Source: Streptomyces sp. NRRL S-118
Lineage (GTDB): Bacteria > Actinomycetota > Actinomycetes > Streptomycetales > Streptomycetaceae
Direction: 5' to 3'
NCBI RefSeq assembly: GCF_000716335.1
Contig: NZ_KL591011.1
Location: 167,724-231,723, forward strand
Length of the DNA stretch: 64,000 nt
Below are positions 49,221 to 57,349 of the stretch, piece by piece; position 1 is the stretch's first letter; each line of letters opens with the position of its first letter. A program made the position numbers and the translations under genes. The notes below the pieces were generated by a model that saw nothing but the letters and a program-made list of their open reading frames with translations, made no database searches and was not told where the DNA came from.

Positions 49221-49280
49221 CACGCGACCCGGCGGACGGGCACGCGACCCGGCCGACGGTCACGCGACCCGGCGGACGGG
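49221..49280. repeat. three tandem 20-bp repeats
   Basis: Copies of CACGCGACCCGGCGGACGGG lie head to tail at 49221-49240, 49241-49260 (two changes) and 49261-49280. They sit in the 384-bp gap (49024-49407) between the convergent PucR and glycosyltransferase genes, which otherwise holds no gene that I can support. Confidence 0.85.
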
Positions 49281-49407
49281 ACAGGCGGCGCCCGCCGCCA
49301 CGGCACGGGACCGGCGGCACGGCTCACCGGTGGGCACCCCTCGCGCCGGGATGCCACGGCGGATCAGCCGCGTGGACGGGCGGTACTCCCGGTGGGGCCG
49401 AAGGCCC

Positions 49408-50502
49408 TCAGCCCGCCCCGCACAGTTCGTCGTAGACGCTCAGCACCTGCGCGATCGTCTCGTCCTCCGTGGGCCATGTCGCCGCCTGCGCGCGTCCCGC
49501 CGCTGCGAGATCCGCCCGCCGCACCGGGTCGGCGAGCAGTTCCGTCACCGCCGCGGCCAGCGCCCCCGCGTCGCCGTGCGGCACGAGCACCGCCGCGTCA
49601 CCGACGAGCTCCGGAACGCCGCCCACCGCCGTCGCGACCAGTGGGACACCGAGCCGCAGCGCCTCCTGGGCCAGCGGGGCGCGGGCCTCCCAGCGGCTCG
49701 GGAGGAGCGCCACGTCCGCGGACGCCAGCAGGGACGTGACGTCGTCGCGGCGGCCGAGCAGCCGCACCGGCAGGCCCTCGGCGTCGATGCGCCGCTGCAG
49801 CGCGCCCCGCTGCCGCCCCTCCCCCGCCACGGCGACCAGCGGCACCGGGTCCAGGCCGAGCCACAGCCGTGAGGCGTCGAGCAGCGTCCCGTACCCCCGG
49901 TACGGCTCCAGCGCGCCCACCGCCATCAGCAACGGCCGGTCCATGACGCCGAGTTCCGCACGGGCCTTGGCACCATCGGGTGCTTCGGCGCCCCGGCGCG
50001 GCGCGGGGACGGAGACGGGACCGAGCCGCGCGTCACGCGCACCGCGCCGCCGCGCCCGGTCCACGAGTTCGGACGAGGTGCCGAGCACAACGGCCGCCGT
50101 CCGCACGGCCTTTCGCTCCATCAGCCGGAGCAAATGCGCCCGGGCGCCCTCCGCGTACGTCCGCGTGTGCCAGGTGACGACGAGCGGCACACGGCCCTGA
50201 TGCGCCTGTGCGCCGAGCGCCAGTGCCGCCCGGACGGCGGCGTGCATCCCGTGCGCGTGCACGACGTCCGCGCCGGCGCACGCCGCGCGCAGCGCGCCGA
50301 TCGCGACGGGGTCGCTGCGTCGCGGCACGGGCACGAAGTGGGCGCCGGTGCCGAGATAGTCGTAGTCGTGGTCCAGTTCGGCCGGAGCGCACACGGTCAC
50401 CCGCACGCCCCTCGCCACGAGCCCGGCGGCCAGTGATCTGACATGAGCGCTGCTGCCCGCGCTGCCGCCGCCCAGCACTTGGACCGTACGCAGCTGTGTC
50501 AC
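49408..50502 (-). CDS. GT4-family glycosyltransferase
   Basis: This 364-residue GT-B fold glycosyltransferase starts RTVQVLGGGSAGSSAHVRSL, has the hinge VVTWHTRTYAEGARAHLL, and carries an EX7E donor-binding motif in SRWEARAPLAQEALRLGVPL. It resembles spore-coat SpsI-like or glycan GT4 enzymes; donor and acceptor are unknown. GTG 50502 is chosen because the fold begins there; there is no strong ribosome binding site. It lies just downstream of a MraY-like gene in the same direction (90 bp apart), and together they may add sugars to a polyprenyl-phosphate carrier. This pairing is inference. Confidence 0.83.
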   Translation of the reverse strand: MTQLRTVQVLGGGSAGSSAHVRSLAAGLVARGVRVTVCAPAELDHDYDYLGTGAHFVPVPRRSDPVAIGALRAACAGADVVHAHGMHAAVRAALALGAQAHQGRVPLVVTWHTRTYAEGARAHLLRLMERKAVRTAAVVLGTSSELVDRARRRGARDARLGPVSVPAPRRGAEAPDGAKARAELGVMDRPLLMAVGALEPYRGYGTLLDASRLWLGLDPVPLVAVAGEGRQRGALQRRIDAEGLPVRLLGRRDDVTSLLASADVALLPSRWEARAPLAQEALRLGVPLVATAVGGVPELVGDAAVLVPHGDAGALAAAVTELLADPVRRADLAAAGRAQAATWPTEDETIAQVLSVYDELCGAG

Positions 50503-50592
50503 GCGCCCAAGGATGCCAGTCCGCACGCGCGTTCCGGCACCGGCGAGGCCACGTTGCCGTGTTCGGTGGCGTATCCCCGCACCGCGTATCAC

Positions 50593-51354
50593 TCACATGG
50601 GTGAATCAGCCGCGCATCGGCTGACTTCGTCGCCGTACACCGCCGCCATGACGACCGCGGCCGCGTGAACCGCGAGGCCGATGCGACCACTGCCGGCGGC
50701 CATGGCGGTGCCGAGCGCGGCACCCAGCGCGTGGGCGCCCGCGTCGCCGAGCATGGTCCGCTCGCCGAGGTCGTCGGCGACGACGGCCGCGGCGGCACCC
50801 ATCGGTGCGGCGGCGAGCGGCCCGCGCAGCAGGCCGGGCGCGGCGAGCCCGAGGACGGCGAGGACAGCGCGCCCCGGTCGTACGTCGACGAGGTTGACGG
50901 CGTGCGCGGTCCCGGCGATCACCACACCGGCCAGCACCTGGTCCAGGGGCCGCTCCTTGAGCAGCGCGCCGGCGGCGAGCCCGGCGGCCCCGATGCCGAG
51001 CAGCTTCACGGCGCCGCTGGTGATCTCACCGCCGCGCAGGGCGCCGAGGTGCGCCCGGAAGCCGCGGCGGTCGTCGCCGTACCGGTCGTCGTACGCGCCG
51101 CAGGCACCCGCGGTGAGGACGGCCAGCGCGGCGGCGCCCCGCCGCTCGGCCGGCATCGCCCCGAGGAGGGCGCCGACGGTGACGGCGGGCCCGGCGTACA
51201 TATCGACGGTCCGCCCCGCGTGGTTCTGCCGCTGCCACCGCTGATCGCTGCCCCGTCGCCGCCGCATCCCGGTGTACACGACCCGTGTCACTCCGGCGGC
51301 GATCCCGAGGACGGCGAGGCGCCCGCCGATGACCCTGCTGCACTTCTCGATCAT
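50593..51354 (-). CDS. MraY/WecA-like membrane protein
   Basis: The 253-residue protein has several hydrophobic segments and degenerate but ordered motifs of the polyprenyl-phosphate N-acetylhexosamine-1-phosphate transferase family. ACGAYDDRYGDD corresponds to the DD loop, HAVNLVDVRPGRA to the NxxD loop, and TMLGDAGAHALGAALG to the LGDxGxxxLG helix. It is shorter than WecA or MraY (about 320-360 residues), so some helices are missing and activity is uncertain. GAGGAG and a TAGGGT hexamer both lie just before ATG 51354, so either a normal or a leaderless start is possible. The glycosyltransferase gene follows. Confidence 0.72.
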   Translation of the reverse strand: MIEKCSRVIGGRLAVLGIAAGVTRVVYTGMRRRRGSDQRWQRQNHAGRTVDMYAGPAVTVGALLGAMPAERRGAAALAVLTAGACGAYDDRYGDDRRGFRAHLGALRGGEITSGAVKLLGIGAAGLAAGALLKERPLDQVLAGVVIAGTAHAVNLVDVRPGRAVLAVLGLAAPGLLRGPLAAAPMGAAAAVVADDLGERTMLGDAGAHALGAALGTAMAAGSGRIGLAVHAAAVVMAAVYGDEVSRCAADSPM

Positions 51355-51417
51355 GCTCCTCACCCTACGAGGGCCTGCCCGACCGCCCCTCAGGGGGCGG
51401 AACAGGACCGCGCGCAC

Positions 51418-52017
51418 GAGGCACGAAGCGGCGGGGCGTACGGCCGCGCACCACGGTCACGCATGGCGTCCGACCCGCCCGGTCTGCGCCGTCGGGCCAC
51501 CGCCCGGAGTCCGGGGCGCGCGGCCCGGACGGCGTCTGCACCCTGCGGCGGGTCCCAGGGCCCCGTACGAACCCCTCAGGAGCCCGGCCCGCGGCCCCCG
51601 CAGGGTGTCGCGAGCCGACACGGGCGAGACCTCGGCACGGACTGCCGGGCGCGGCCGCACGCGGGCAGGGGCTGGTGCAGCCGCCCGGCAGCCTGCCGAA
51701 GGGCGACTTCGCGAGCCGGCCGGATCGCGTTCGTCGACCGCTGCACCGTGGCTCGGGCCCGGAGCCCGCCCAGGGCGTCGCCGACCGCAGGCGGACAACG
51801 ACCCGGCAGTGCCTCCCCCTCCGTCCGGGCGCCCTGCCGCCCCCATGTCCCTTGCCGGCGCGGCGGCACGGCACCGAGCGCCACCACGTGATGCCCCGCG
51901 ACCGGGCGCAGGACGGACGTCGGCAACCGGACCTGCACGGCCCCGCGCCGGGGCAGCCGCGCGCAGGCAACGGCCGGCGCGGGCCGCCGTGGTGCCCGCG
52001 CCTCAGGCGCCCGGACC
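51418..52017. other. 600-bp stretch without a recognisable gene
   Basis: All six frames are partly open because of the high GC content, but the translations are Arg/Pro/Gly-rich and show no domain. No terminator with a clear stem stands out. The recN stop lies at the right end and the MraY-like gene start at the left. Confidence 0.5.
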
Positions 52018-53748
52018 TCAGGCGTCCGCTCGCGCCGTCGCCAGGAGTTCCTCCGCGTGCGCCCGTGCCGTCTCCGAGTCCTCCTGGCCCGCCAGCATGC
52101 GGGACAGCTCGCGCACCCGGTCCTCGCCCTCCAGGACCGTGACCCCGGAGCGGGTCACGGACCCGTCGTTCGTCTTCTCGACCAGCAGCTGCCGGTCGGC
52201 GAACGCCGCCACCTGCGGCAGGTGCGTGACGACCACGACCTGCGCGGACTTGGCGAGCTTGGCCAGTCGGCGCCCGATCTCGACGGCCGCCTTGCCGCCG
52301 ACCCCGGCGTCCACCTCGTCGAAGAGGTACGTCGGCACCGGGTCCGTACCGGCGAAGACCACCTCGACGGCGAGCATCACGCGGGAGAGCTCACCGCCCG
52401 AGGCGCCCTTGGCGATCGGCCGCGGCGGCGCGCCCGGGTGCGGGGCGAGCAGCAGTTCGACCTCGTCGGCGCCGTGCGGCCCGTACGCCACCGTGCGGCC
52501 GCCGACCTCGACGCCCTCGGGGTCCTCGGTCTGCCGGATGGCGAACGACACGCGTGCGTGCGGCATGGCGAGCGACGCCAGCTCCGCGGTGACCGCGTCG
52601 GCGAACCGCGCCGCCGCCTCGGTCCGCGCGTCCGTCAGCGCCTGCGCGAGCACAGACAGTTCGGCGCGCAGCGCGTCCCGCTCGGCCGTCAGCTCGCCGA
52701 TCCGGTCGTCGTCGCCGTCCAGCTCGGTGAGCCGGGCCGCCCCCTCCTCGGCCCACGCCAGTACCGCGTCGATGTCCGCGCCGTACTTGCGGGTGAGCGA
52801 GGTCAGCGCGGCACGCCGCTCCTCGACGGCGGCCAGCCGCCGCGGGTCGGCGTCCAGGTTGTCGGCGTACCCGGCGAGCTCACCCGCCACGTCCGCCAGG
52901 AGGATCGAGATCTCGCCGATCCGGTCCGCGAGGGCCGCGAGGGCCGGGTCGTGCGACCGTACGGCCTCCAGGGCCCGCCCCGCGCCCGCGACGAGGGTCG
53001 TGGCGTCGAGAACCTCCGGGTCCTCGGGGTTGCCCGCGAGCGCGCCGTGGGCGAGCGCGGCGGCGGACGCGAGCGCCTCGGCATGGCCGAGCCGCTCGGC
53101 CTCGGCAGCGAGCTCCGCGTCCTCACCCGCACGCGGTTCGACGGCCTCGATCTCGGCCAGCCCGAAGCGCAGCAGGTCGGCCTCCTGCGCCCGCTCCCGC
53201 GCGCGCGTGGTCAGTTCCTCCAGCTCCGCGGAGACGGCCCGCAGCCGCCGGTACGCCTCGCTGTACTCGGCGAGCGGCCGGGCGACCGCGCCGCCCGCGT
53301 ACCGGTCGAGCGCGCCGCGCTGCCGGGCCGGCTTGAGCAGGCCCTGCTGGTCGGTCTGGCCGTGGACGGCGACGAGGTCGTCGGCGAGTTCGGCGAGCAT
53401 GCCGACCGGCACGGAGCGCCCGCCCAGGTGCGCCCGCGAACGGCCCTCCGCCGAGATGGTGCGGCTGATGATGAGCGCGCCCTCGTCGAGCTCGGCACCC
53501 GCCTCTTCGGCGCGTTTCGCCACGGCGTCGCCCGGCGCCACACCGATCCGGCCCTCGACGACGGCCGACGGCGAACCGATCCGCACCAGGGCGGGGTCGG
53601 CGCGCCCGCCGAGCAACAGCCCGAGGCTCGTCACCACCATGGTCTTGCCCGCGCCGGTCTCACCGGTCACCGCGGTGAAACCGGGTGACAGCTCGACCAC
53701 CGCGTCGTCGATGACTCCGAGCGACCGTATCCGCATCTCCTCCAGCAC
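52018..53748 (-). CDS. recN: DNA repair protein RecN
   Basis: This 576-residue SMC-like ATPase acts early in double-strand-break repair. The N-terminal ATPase half has Walker A TGETGAGKTMVV, the middle is a coiled-coil arm (about 155-350), and the C-terminal half has signature GASGGELSRVMLA, Walker B TYLFDEVDAGVGG and the H-loop VVTHLPQVAAFAD. All motifs are intact. GTG 53748 has TAAGGT 7 nt upstream (leaderless pattern); ATG 53736 has GGAGGAG close by and is the alternative. The nadK gene ends 225 bp upstream, with 24-bp repeats in the gap. Confidence 0.96.
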   Translation of the reverse strand: MLEEMRIRSLGVIDDAVVELSPGFTAVTGETGAGKTMVVTSLGLLLGGRADPALVRIGSPSAVVEGRIGVAPGDAVAKRAEEAGAELDEGALIISRTISAEGRSRAHLGGRSVPVGMLAELADDLVAVHGQTDQQGLLKPARQRGALDRYAGGAVARPLAEYSEAYRRLRAVSAELEELTTRARERAQEADLLRFGLAEIEAVEPRAGEDAELAAEAERLGHAEALASAAALAHGALAGNPEDPEVLDATTLVAGAGRALEAVRSHDPALAALADRIGEISILLADVAGELAGYADNLDADPRRLAAVEERRAALTSLTRKYGADIDAVLAWAEEGAARLTELDGDDDRIGELTAERDALRAELSVLAQALTDARTEAAARFADAVTAELASLAMPHARVSFAIRQTEDPEGVEVGGRTVAYGPHGADEVELLLAPHPGAPPRPIAKGASGGELSRVMLAVEVVFAGTDPVPTYLFDEVDAGVGGKAAVEIGRRLAKLAKSAQVVVVTHLPQVAAFADRQLLVEKTNDGSVTRSGVTVLEGEDRVRELSRMLAGQEDSETARAHAEELLATARADA

Positions 53749-53887
53749 GGAGAAGACCTTACGAGGTCCGGACCCCGGTGTGCGACGGCCCCCGCCTCGC
53801 GTCGCGGAACCCGCAGGTCGTGAGGGCAGCGCCGGCGGAGGATGTCACTCCCGGAGTGGGCCCGGCGCACCGTGCGGCGGCCGCGCC

Positions 53888-53959
53888 GGACTCGAAGCGG
53901 GACGCCGCGCCGGACTCGAAGCGGGACGCCGCGCCGGGCTCGGTGCCGGACGCGCCGCC
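53888..53959. repeat. 24-bp tandem repeats between nadK and recN
   Basis: Two identical 24-bp units (53888-53911 and 53912-53935; GGACTCGAAGCGGGACGCCG followed by CGCC) and a diverged third (53936-53959) occupy the recN upstream region. They begin about 14 bp past the nadK stop on the minus strand. The rest of 53749-53973 holds no gene. Confidence 0.85.
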
Positions 53960-53973
53960 GGTCCCTGCCGGGC

Positions 53974-54885
53974 TCAGTGCGGCGCGCCCCGCCACCCCGA
54001 CACCGGCAGCGCGAACTTCGCCACCAGGCGGTCCGTGAAGGACGCGTGGTGCAGTCGCGCGAGCCGTACCGGCACCGCCCCGCGCCGCACCTCCACACGC
54101 GCGCCCGCGGGCAGTTCGACGGTGCGGCGGCCGTCGCACCACAGCACCCCGTGCGGGGTGTGCGGCTCGACCTCCACCGCCAGGACCGAGTCGGGCGTGG
54201 TCACCAGCGGCTTCGCGAACAGCGCGTGCGCCCCGATCGGCACCATCAGCAGTGCCTCGACCTCGGGCCAGATCACCGGGCCGCCCGCCGAGAAGGCGTA
54301 CGCCGTCGAGCCGGTCGGTGTCGCGCAGATGACGCCGTCGCAGCCGAACCCGGTGACCGGACGGCCGTCGATCGCGAGGACGACCTCCAGCATCCGCTCG
54401 GCGGACACCTTCTGGACGGCGGCCTCGTTGAGCGCCCAGTCGCTGTGGAGCACGTCGCCGTTCTGGTACACGGCGACGTCGAGCGTCATGCGCTCCTCGA
54501 CCTCGTACGCCCGCGTCACGACCCGGTCCACGACCTTGTCCAGGTCGTCCCGCTCCGCCTCGGCGAGGAAGCCGACCCGGCCCAGGTTGACGCCGAGCAT
54601 CGGCACCCCGGAGGCGCGGGCGAACTCGGCGCCGCGCAGCAGCGTCCCGTCACCGCCCAGCACGATGAGCAGCTCGCAGCCGTCGAGCACGTCGGGTGTC
54701 GCCTCGGGCACCGTCTCGACCGACGAGGGCAGCGGCAGGTCGGCCGCCTCGGCCGCCAGGACGCGTACGCCGATGCCGCTGCGCAGCAGCCCGAGGACGA
54801 CGAGTTCGGCGCTGCGCACCGCGGCCGGCCGGCCGGTGTGCGCCAACAGGAAGACGGTGCGCGGTGCTGCTGTCGTCGATGTCAA
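53974..54885 (-). CDS. nadK: NAD kinase
   Basis: The 303-residue enzyme phosphorylates NAD to NADP using ATP or polyphosphate. The GGDGT motif is in LLIVLGGDGTLLRGAEF, and the NAD site includes VNLGRVGFLAE and CATPTGSTAYAFSAGGP. Length matches the actinobacterial enzyme. The start is TTG 54885 with GGAGG 7 nt upstream; it overlaps the tlyA stop (TTGA), so it is translationally coupled. The order tlyA-nadK-recN is conserved in actinobacteria. The 3' end runs into a tandem repeat. Confidence 0.95.
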   Translation of the reverse strand: MTSTTAAPRTVFLLAHTGRPAAVRSAELVVLGLLRSGIGVRVLAAEAADLPLPSSVETVPEATPDVLDGCELLIVLGGDGTLLRGAEFARASGVPMLGVNLGRVGFLAEAERDDLDKVVDRVVTRAYEVEERMTLDVAVYQNGDVLHSDWALNEAAVQKVSAERMLEVVLAIDGRPVTGFGCDGVICATPTGSTAYAFSAGGPVIWPEVEALLMVPIGAHALFAKPLVTTPDSVLAVEVEPHTPHGVLWCDGRRTVELPAGARVEVRRGAVPVRLARLHHASFTDRLVAKFALPVSGWRGAPH

Positions 54886-55697
54886 CGAGGTCCCTCCGCC
54901 ACGGCGCGGTCCACATCCGCCGGATCCAGCGCGGGCGCCCCGGCCCGCAGCCACAGAAAGTACTCGACGTTCCCGGACGGCCCGGGCAGCGGGCTCGCGG
55001 TGACGCCGAGCACGCCCAGCCCCAGCCGGGCTGCCTGCGCCGCCACTCCCCGCACGGCCTCGGCGCGCAGCTCGGGGCTGCGTACGACACCGCCGCTGCC
55101 CAGCCGCTCCTTGCCCACCTCGAACTGCGGCTTCACCATCAGCACCAGGTCCGCATCGGGCGCGCACACGCCCACCAGGGCGGGCAGCACAAGCCCCAGC
55201 GGGATGAAGGACAGGTCACCCACGACCAGGTCCACCGGTTCTCCGTCGATCACGTCCAGCGTCACCTCACGTACGTTCGTACGGTCCTTGACGGTGACGC
55301 GTTCATCGCTCTGCAGCGACCAGGCCAGCTGCCCGTACCCGACGTCGACGGCGACGACGTGCGCGGCCCCGGCGCGCAGCAGCACGTCGGTGAAGCCCCC
55401 GGTGGAGGCCCCGGCGTCCAGCGCCCGCCGTCCCTCGACCTTCAGGCCGAGCGGTACGAAGGCGGCGAGCGCCCCGGCCAGCTTGTGCCCGCCGCGCGAG
55501 ACGTAGTCGGGGTCGGAGTCGTCCTGCGCCACCACGATGGCGGCGGCGGTCTCGACCTGGGTGGCGGCCTTGGTGGCGGTGGTGCCGCCGACGGTCACCC
55601 GCCCCGCCGCGATCAGCTGGCTCGCGTGCTCGCGCGAGCGCGCGAGCTTGCGGCGTACCAGCTCGGCGTCGAGACGGCGGCGTGCGACTCCTGCCAC
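54882..55697 (-). CDS. tlyA: TlyA rRNA 2'-O-methyltransferase (hemolysin-like)
   Basis: This 271-residue enzyme methylates ribose 2'-OH groups of 16S and 23S rRNA, conferring capreomycin sensitivity in mycobacteria. An N-terminal S4 domain (RLDAELVRRKLARSREHASQ) precedes a Rossmann SAM-binding domain (ALDAGASTGGFTDVLL). The catalytic KDKE residues are visible: Lys in SRGGHKLAGAL, Asp in VVGDLSFIPL and Lys in MVKPQFEVGK. Length is standard. The stop overlaps the nadK start. Confidence 0.95.
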   Translation of the reverse strand: MAGVARRRLDAELVRRKLARSREHASQLIAAGRVTVGGTTATKAATQVETAAAIVVAQDDSDPDYVSRGGHKLAGALAAFVPLGLKVEGRRALDAGASTGGFTDVLLRAGAAHVVAVDVGYGQLAWSLQSDERVTVKDRTNVREVTLDVIDGEPVDLVVGDLSFIPLGLVLPALVGVCAPDADLVLMVKPQFEVGKERLGSGGVVRSPELRAEAVRGVAAQAARLGLGVLGVTASPLPGPSGNVEYFLWLRAGAPALDPADVDRAVAEGPR

Positions 55698-55704
55698 GTT
55701 CGGT

Positions 55705-55980
55705 TCAGCTCCTGTGTTCGTACGACGAGGACATCGGCGGGGGCGTCGGCGTGCGCGCGTCGAGCTCGGTCAGCGTGTCCCGCAGCCCCCGGTGTACATC
55801 CTCGTACACCTCCAGGTGCCCGTCCGCCGGGAGGTGGTCGGCGTCGGCCAAGCGCTCCAGTCCGGCGTCGACCCGGGGGTGCCCGGTGGGAACGCGCTCC
55901 ACGCCGAGGGGCGCGGGCGCGGCCGGGTCGTGCGTCTCGGCCGCCTCGTCCGCGGCGGCACCGGGCATCACGTCGCTCAT
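55705..55980 (-). CDS. small conserved hypothetical upstream of tlyA
   Basis: This 91-residue acidic protein is found in this position in related genomes as far as I recall. A helical segment VDAGLERLADADHLPADGHLEV plus YEDVHRGLRDTLTELD is the conserved-looking part; both ends are disordered. No motif suggests a function. TAGCGT lies 6 nt before the ATG and no ribosome binding site is present, so the mRNA appears leaderless. The tlyA gene starts only 7 bp after its stop and must share the transcript. Confidence 0.75.
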   Translation of the reverse strand: MSDVMPGAAADEAAETHDPAAPAPLGVERVPTGHPRVDAGLERLADADHLPADGHLEVYEDVHRGLRDTLTELDARTPTPPPMSSSYEHRS

Positions 55981-56022
55981 GCCCAGACGCTACCGCGAAG
56001 CCGTCCGGTACGGTCGGTCCCG
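55981..56022. promoter_or_regulatory. 42-bp divergent promoter region with two leaderless starts
   Basis: Two start codons face away from each other across 42 bp. TAGCGT (55992-55987) lies 6 nt before the minus-strand ATG, and TACGGT (56009-56014) lies 8 nt before the plus-strand ATG. Neither gene has a ribosome binding site. The two promoters must share DNA, so polymerase binding for one may exclude the other. Confidence 0.58.
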
Positions 56023-56373
56023 ATGGCCACGATCGACGACTGCCGCGGCGCACTGGACCGGCTTGCGGACAACCTCACGCACGCGAACGGCGAGGTGCGC
56101 AGCGCCGCCGCGCTCGACCGCACGCTGAGCTGCCACGTCACGGACCTCGACGTCACCTTCACCGGCCGCCTCGCGGGCGGCCGGATCCAGGTCATGGACC
56201 GGGTGGACGGGCCGCCGCCCGAGCGCGCCGAGATCCGGCTGGCGATGGCCGGCGACGACCTCGTGGCGCTGGTGGACGGCGAGCTGAACTTCGCGAGGGC
56301 CTGGGCCTCCGGCCGGATCAGGCTGGAGGCGGGCTTCCGCGACCTGCTGCGGCTGCGGTCACTGCTCCATTGA
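56023..56373 (+). CDS. SCP2 sterol-carrier-like domain protein
   Basis: This 116-residue protein is a stand-alone SCP2 domain, a fold that binds lipids or acyl chains in a hydrophobic tunnel. The strand CHVTDLDVTFTGRLAGGRIQ, then RAEIRLAMAGDDLVALVDGE and LNFARAWASGRIRLEAGFRD fit the domain. Its ligand and partner are unknown. The mRNA is probably leaderless (TACGGT 8 nt before the ATG). It is divergent from the 91-residue gene and followed by a 41-bp tandem repeat. Confidence 0.83.
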   Translation: MATIDDCRGALDRLADNLTHANGEVRSAAALDRTLSCHVTDLDVTFTGRLAGGRIQVMDRVDGPPPERAEIRLAMAGDDLVALVDGELNFARAWASGRIRLEAGFRDLLRLRSLLH

Positions 56374-56399
56374 GAGCGGGCATGGCCGGGAGCGTCGCC

Positions 56400-56481
56400 G
56401 TCACGTCCGGGCGTGCGCACGGCCCCGCCCGTACCGCGCCGTCACGTCCGGGCGTGCGCCAGGCCCCGCCCGTACCGCGCG
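56400..56481. repeat. two tandem 41-bp repeats
   Basis: Copies at 56400-56440 and 56441-56481 differ at only a few bases (around CGCAC/CGCCA and the last base). They fill the gap between the convergent SCP2 and ABC ATPase genes and touch the ATPase stop codon. Confidence 0.88.
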
Positions 56482-56482
56482 T

Positions 56483-57349
56483 TCACGGCCGCAGTGCCGC
56501 CGCCGGCTCGGCGGACCGTGCCTTCCTGGCGGCCGGCACCACGAGCGGCGTTCCCGTCTCCGGGTCGTCGATGACCTGGCAGCGCAGCCCGAAGACGCGC
56601 TCGACCAGCTCGGCGGTGACGATCTCGGACGGCGGCCCCTCGGCGATGATCTCGCCGCCGCGTACGGCGATGAGGTGCGTGGCGTACCGCGCCGCGTGGT
56701 TCAGGTCGTGCAGCACGGCGACGAGGGTGCGGCCCTGCGTCTCGTGCAGTTCGGCGCACAGGTCGAGGACGTCGATCTGGTGCTGGATGTCGAGGAAGGT
56801 CGTCGGCTCGTCGAGGAGCAGCAGCGGCGTCTGCTGGGCGAGGGCCATCGCGATCCAGACCCGCTGCCGCTGGCCGCCGGACAGCTCGTCGACGTACCGG
56901 TCCCCCAGCTCGCCGACGCCGGTCGCGTCCATCGACTCCTGGACGATCCGCTCGTCCTCGGGGGACCACTGGCGCAGCAGGCCCTGGTGGGGGTAGCGGC
57001 CGCGGGCGACCAGGTCGGCGACGGTGATGCCGTCGGGCGCGATGGACGACTGGGGCAGCAGGCCCAGCGTCCTGGCGACCTTCTTGGCGGGCATGGTGTG
57101 GATGGCCTGCCCGTCGAGGAGTACGCGGCCCTCGGTGGGCTTCAGCATCCGGGACAAGGCGCGCAGCAGGGTCGACTTGCCGCAGGCGTTGGGGCCGACG
57201 ATCACCGTGAAGGAGTTGTCGGGGATCTCGACGGACAGGTCGCGGGCGATGATCCGCTGCTCGTAGGCGAGGGTCACCGATTCGGCGCTGAGCCGCTGGC
57301 GCTGCATGGACGGGGTACTCCTGTCGCTCTGGTCGTTCATGGGGCTCAT
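56483..57349 (-). CDS. siderophore-type ABC importer ATPase (FepC/FecE-like)
   Basis: This 288-residue ATPase drives uptake of ferric siderophore or another chelate. Walker A is VGPNACGKST (about 51-60), the signature is ELSGGQRQRVWIAMAL, Walker B is LLLLDEPTTFLD, and the H-loop is AVLHDLNHAARY. The C-terminal tail of about 30 residues is Ala/Arg-rich. I start at ATG 57349, which overlaps the permease stop (ATGA); ATG 57340 and 57306 are alternatives. It is the third gene of the iron-boxed operon. Confidence 0.92.
   Translation of the reverse strand: MSPMNDQSDRSTPSMQRQRLSAESVTLAYEQRIIARDLSVEIPDNSFTVIVGPNACGKSTLLRALSRMLKPTEGRVLLDGQAIHTMPAKKVARTLGLLPQSSIAPDGITVADLVARGRYPHQGLLRQWSPEDERIVQESMDATGVGELGDRYVDELSGGQRQRVWIAMALAQQTPLLLLDEPTTFLDIQHQIDVLDLCAELHETQGRTLVAVLHDLNHAARYATHLIAVRGGEIIAEGPPSEIVTAELVERVFGLRCQVIDDPETGTPLVVPAARKARSAEPAAALRP

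Noticed and set aside
51365..51970. Possible 200-residue minus-strand protein
   Set aside because: The translation is almost entirely Arg/Pro/Gly/Ser/Cys with no domain and no ribosome binding site.
49221..56481. Tandem repeats as possible transposon or attachment sites
   Set aside because: No transposase, integrase or tRNA gene is nearby, and the repeats are direct tandem units without terminal inverted repeats.
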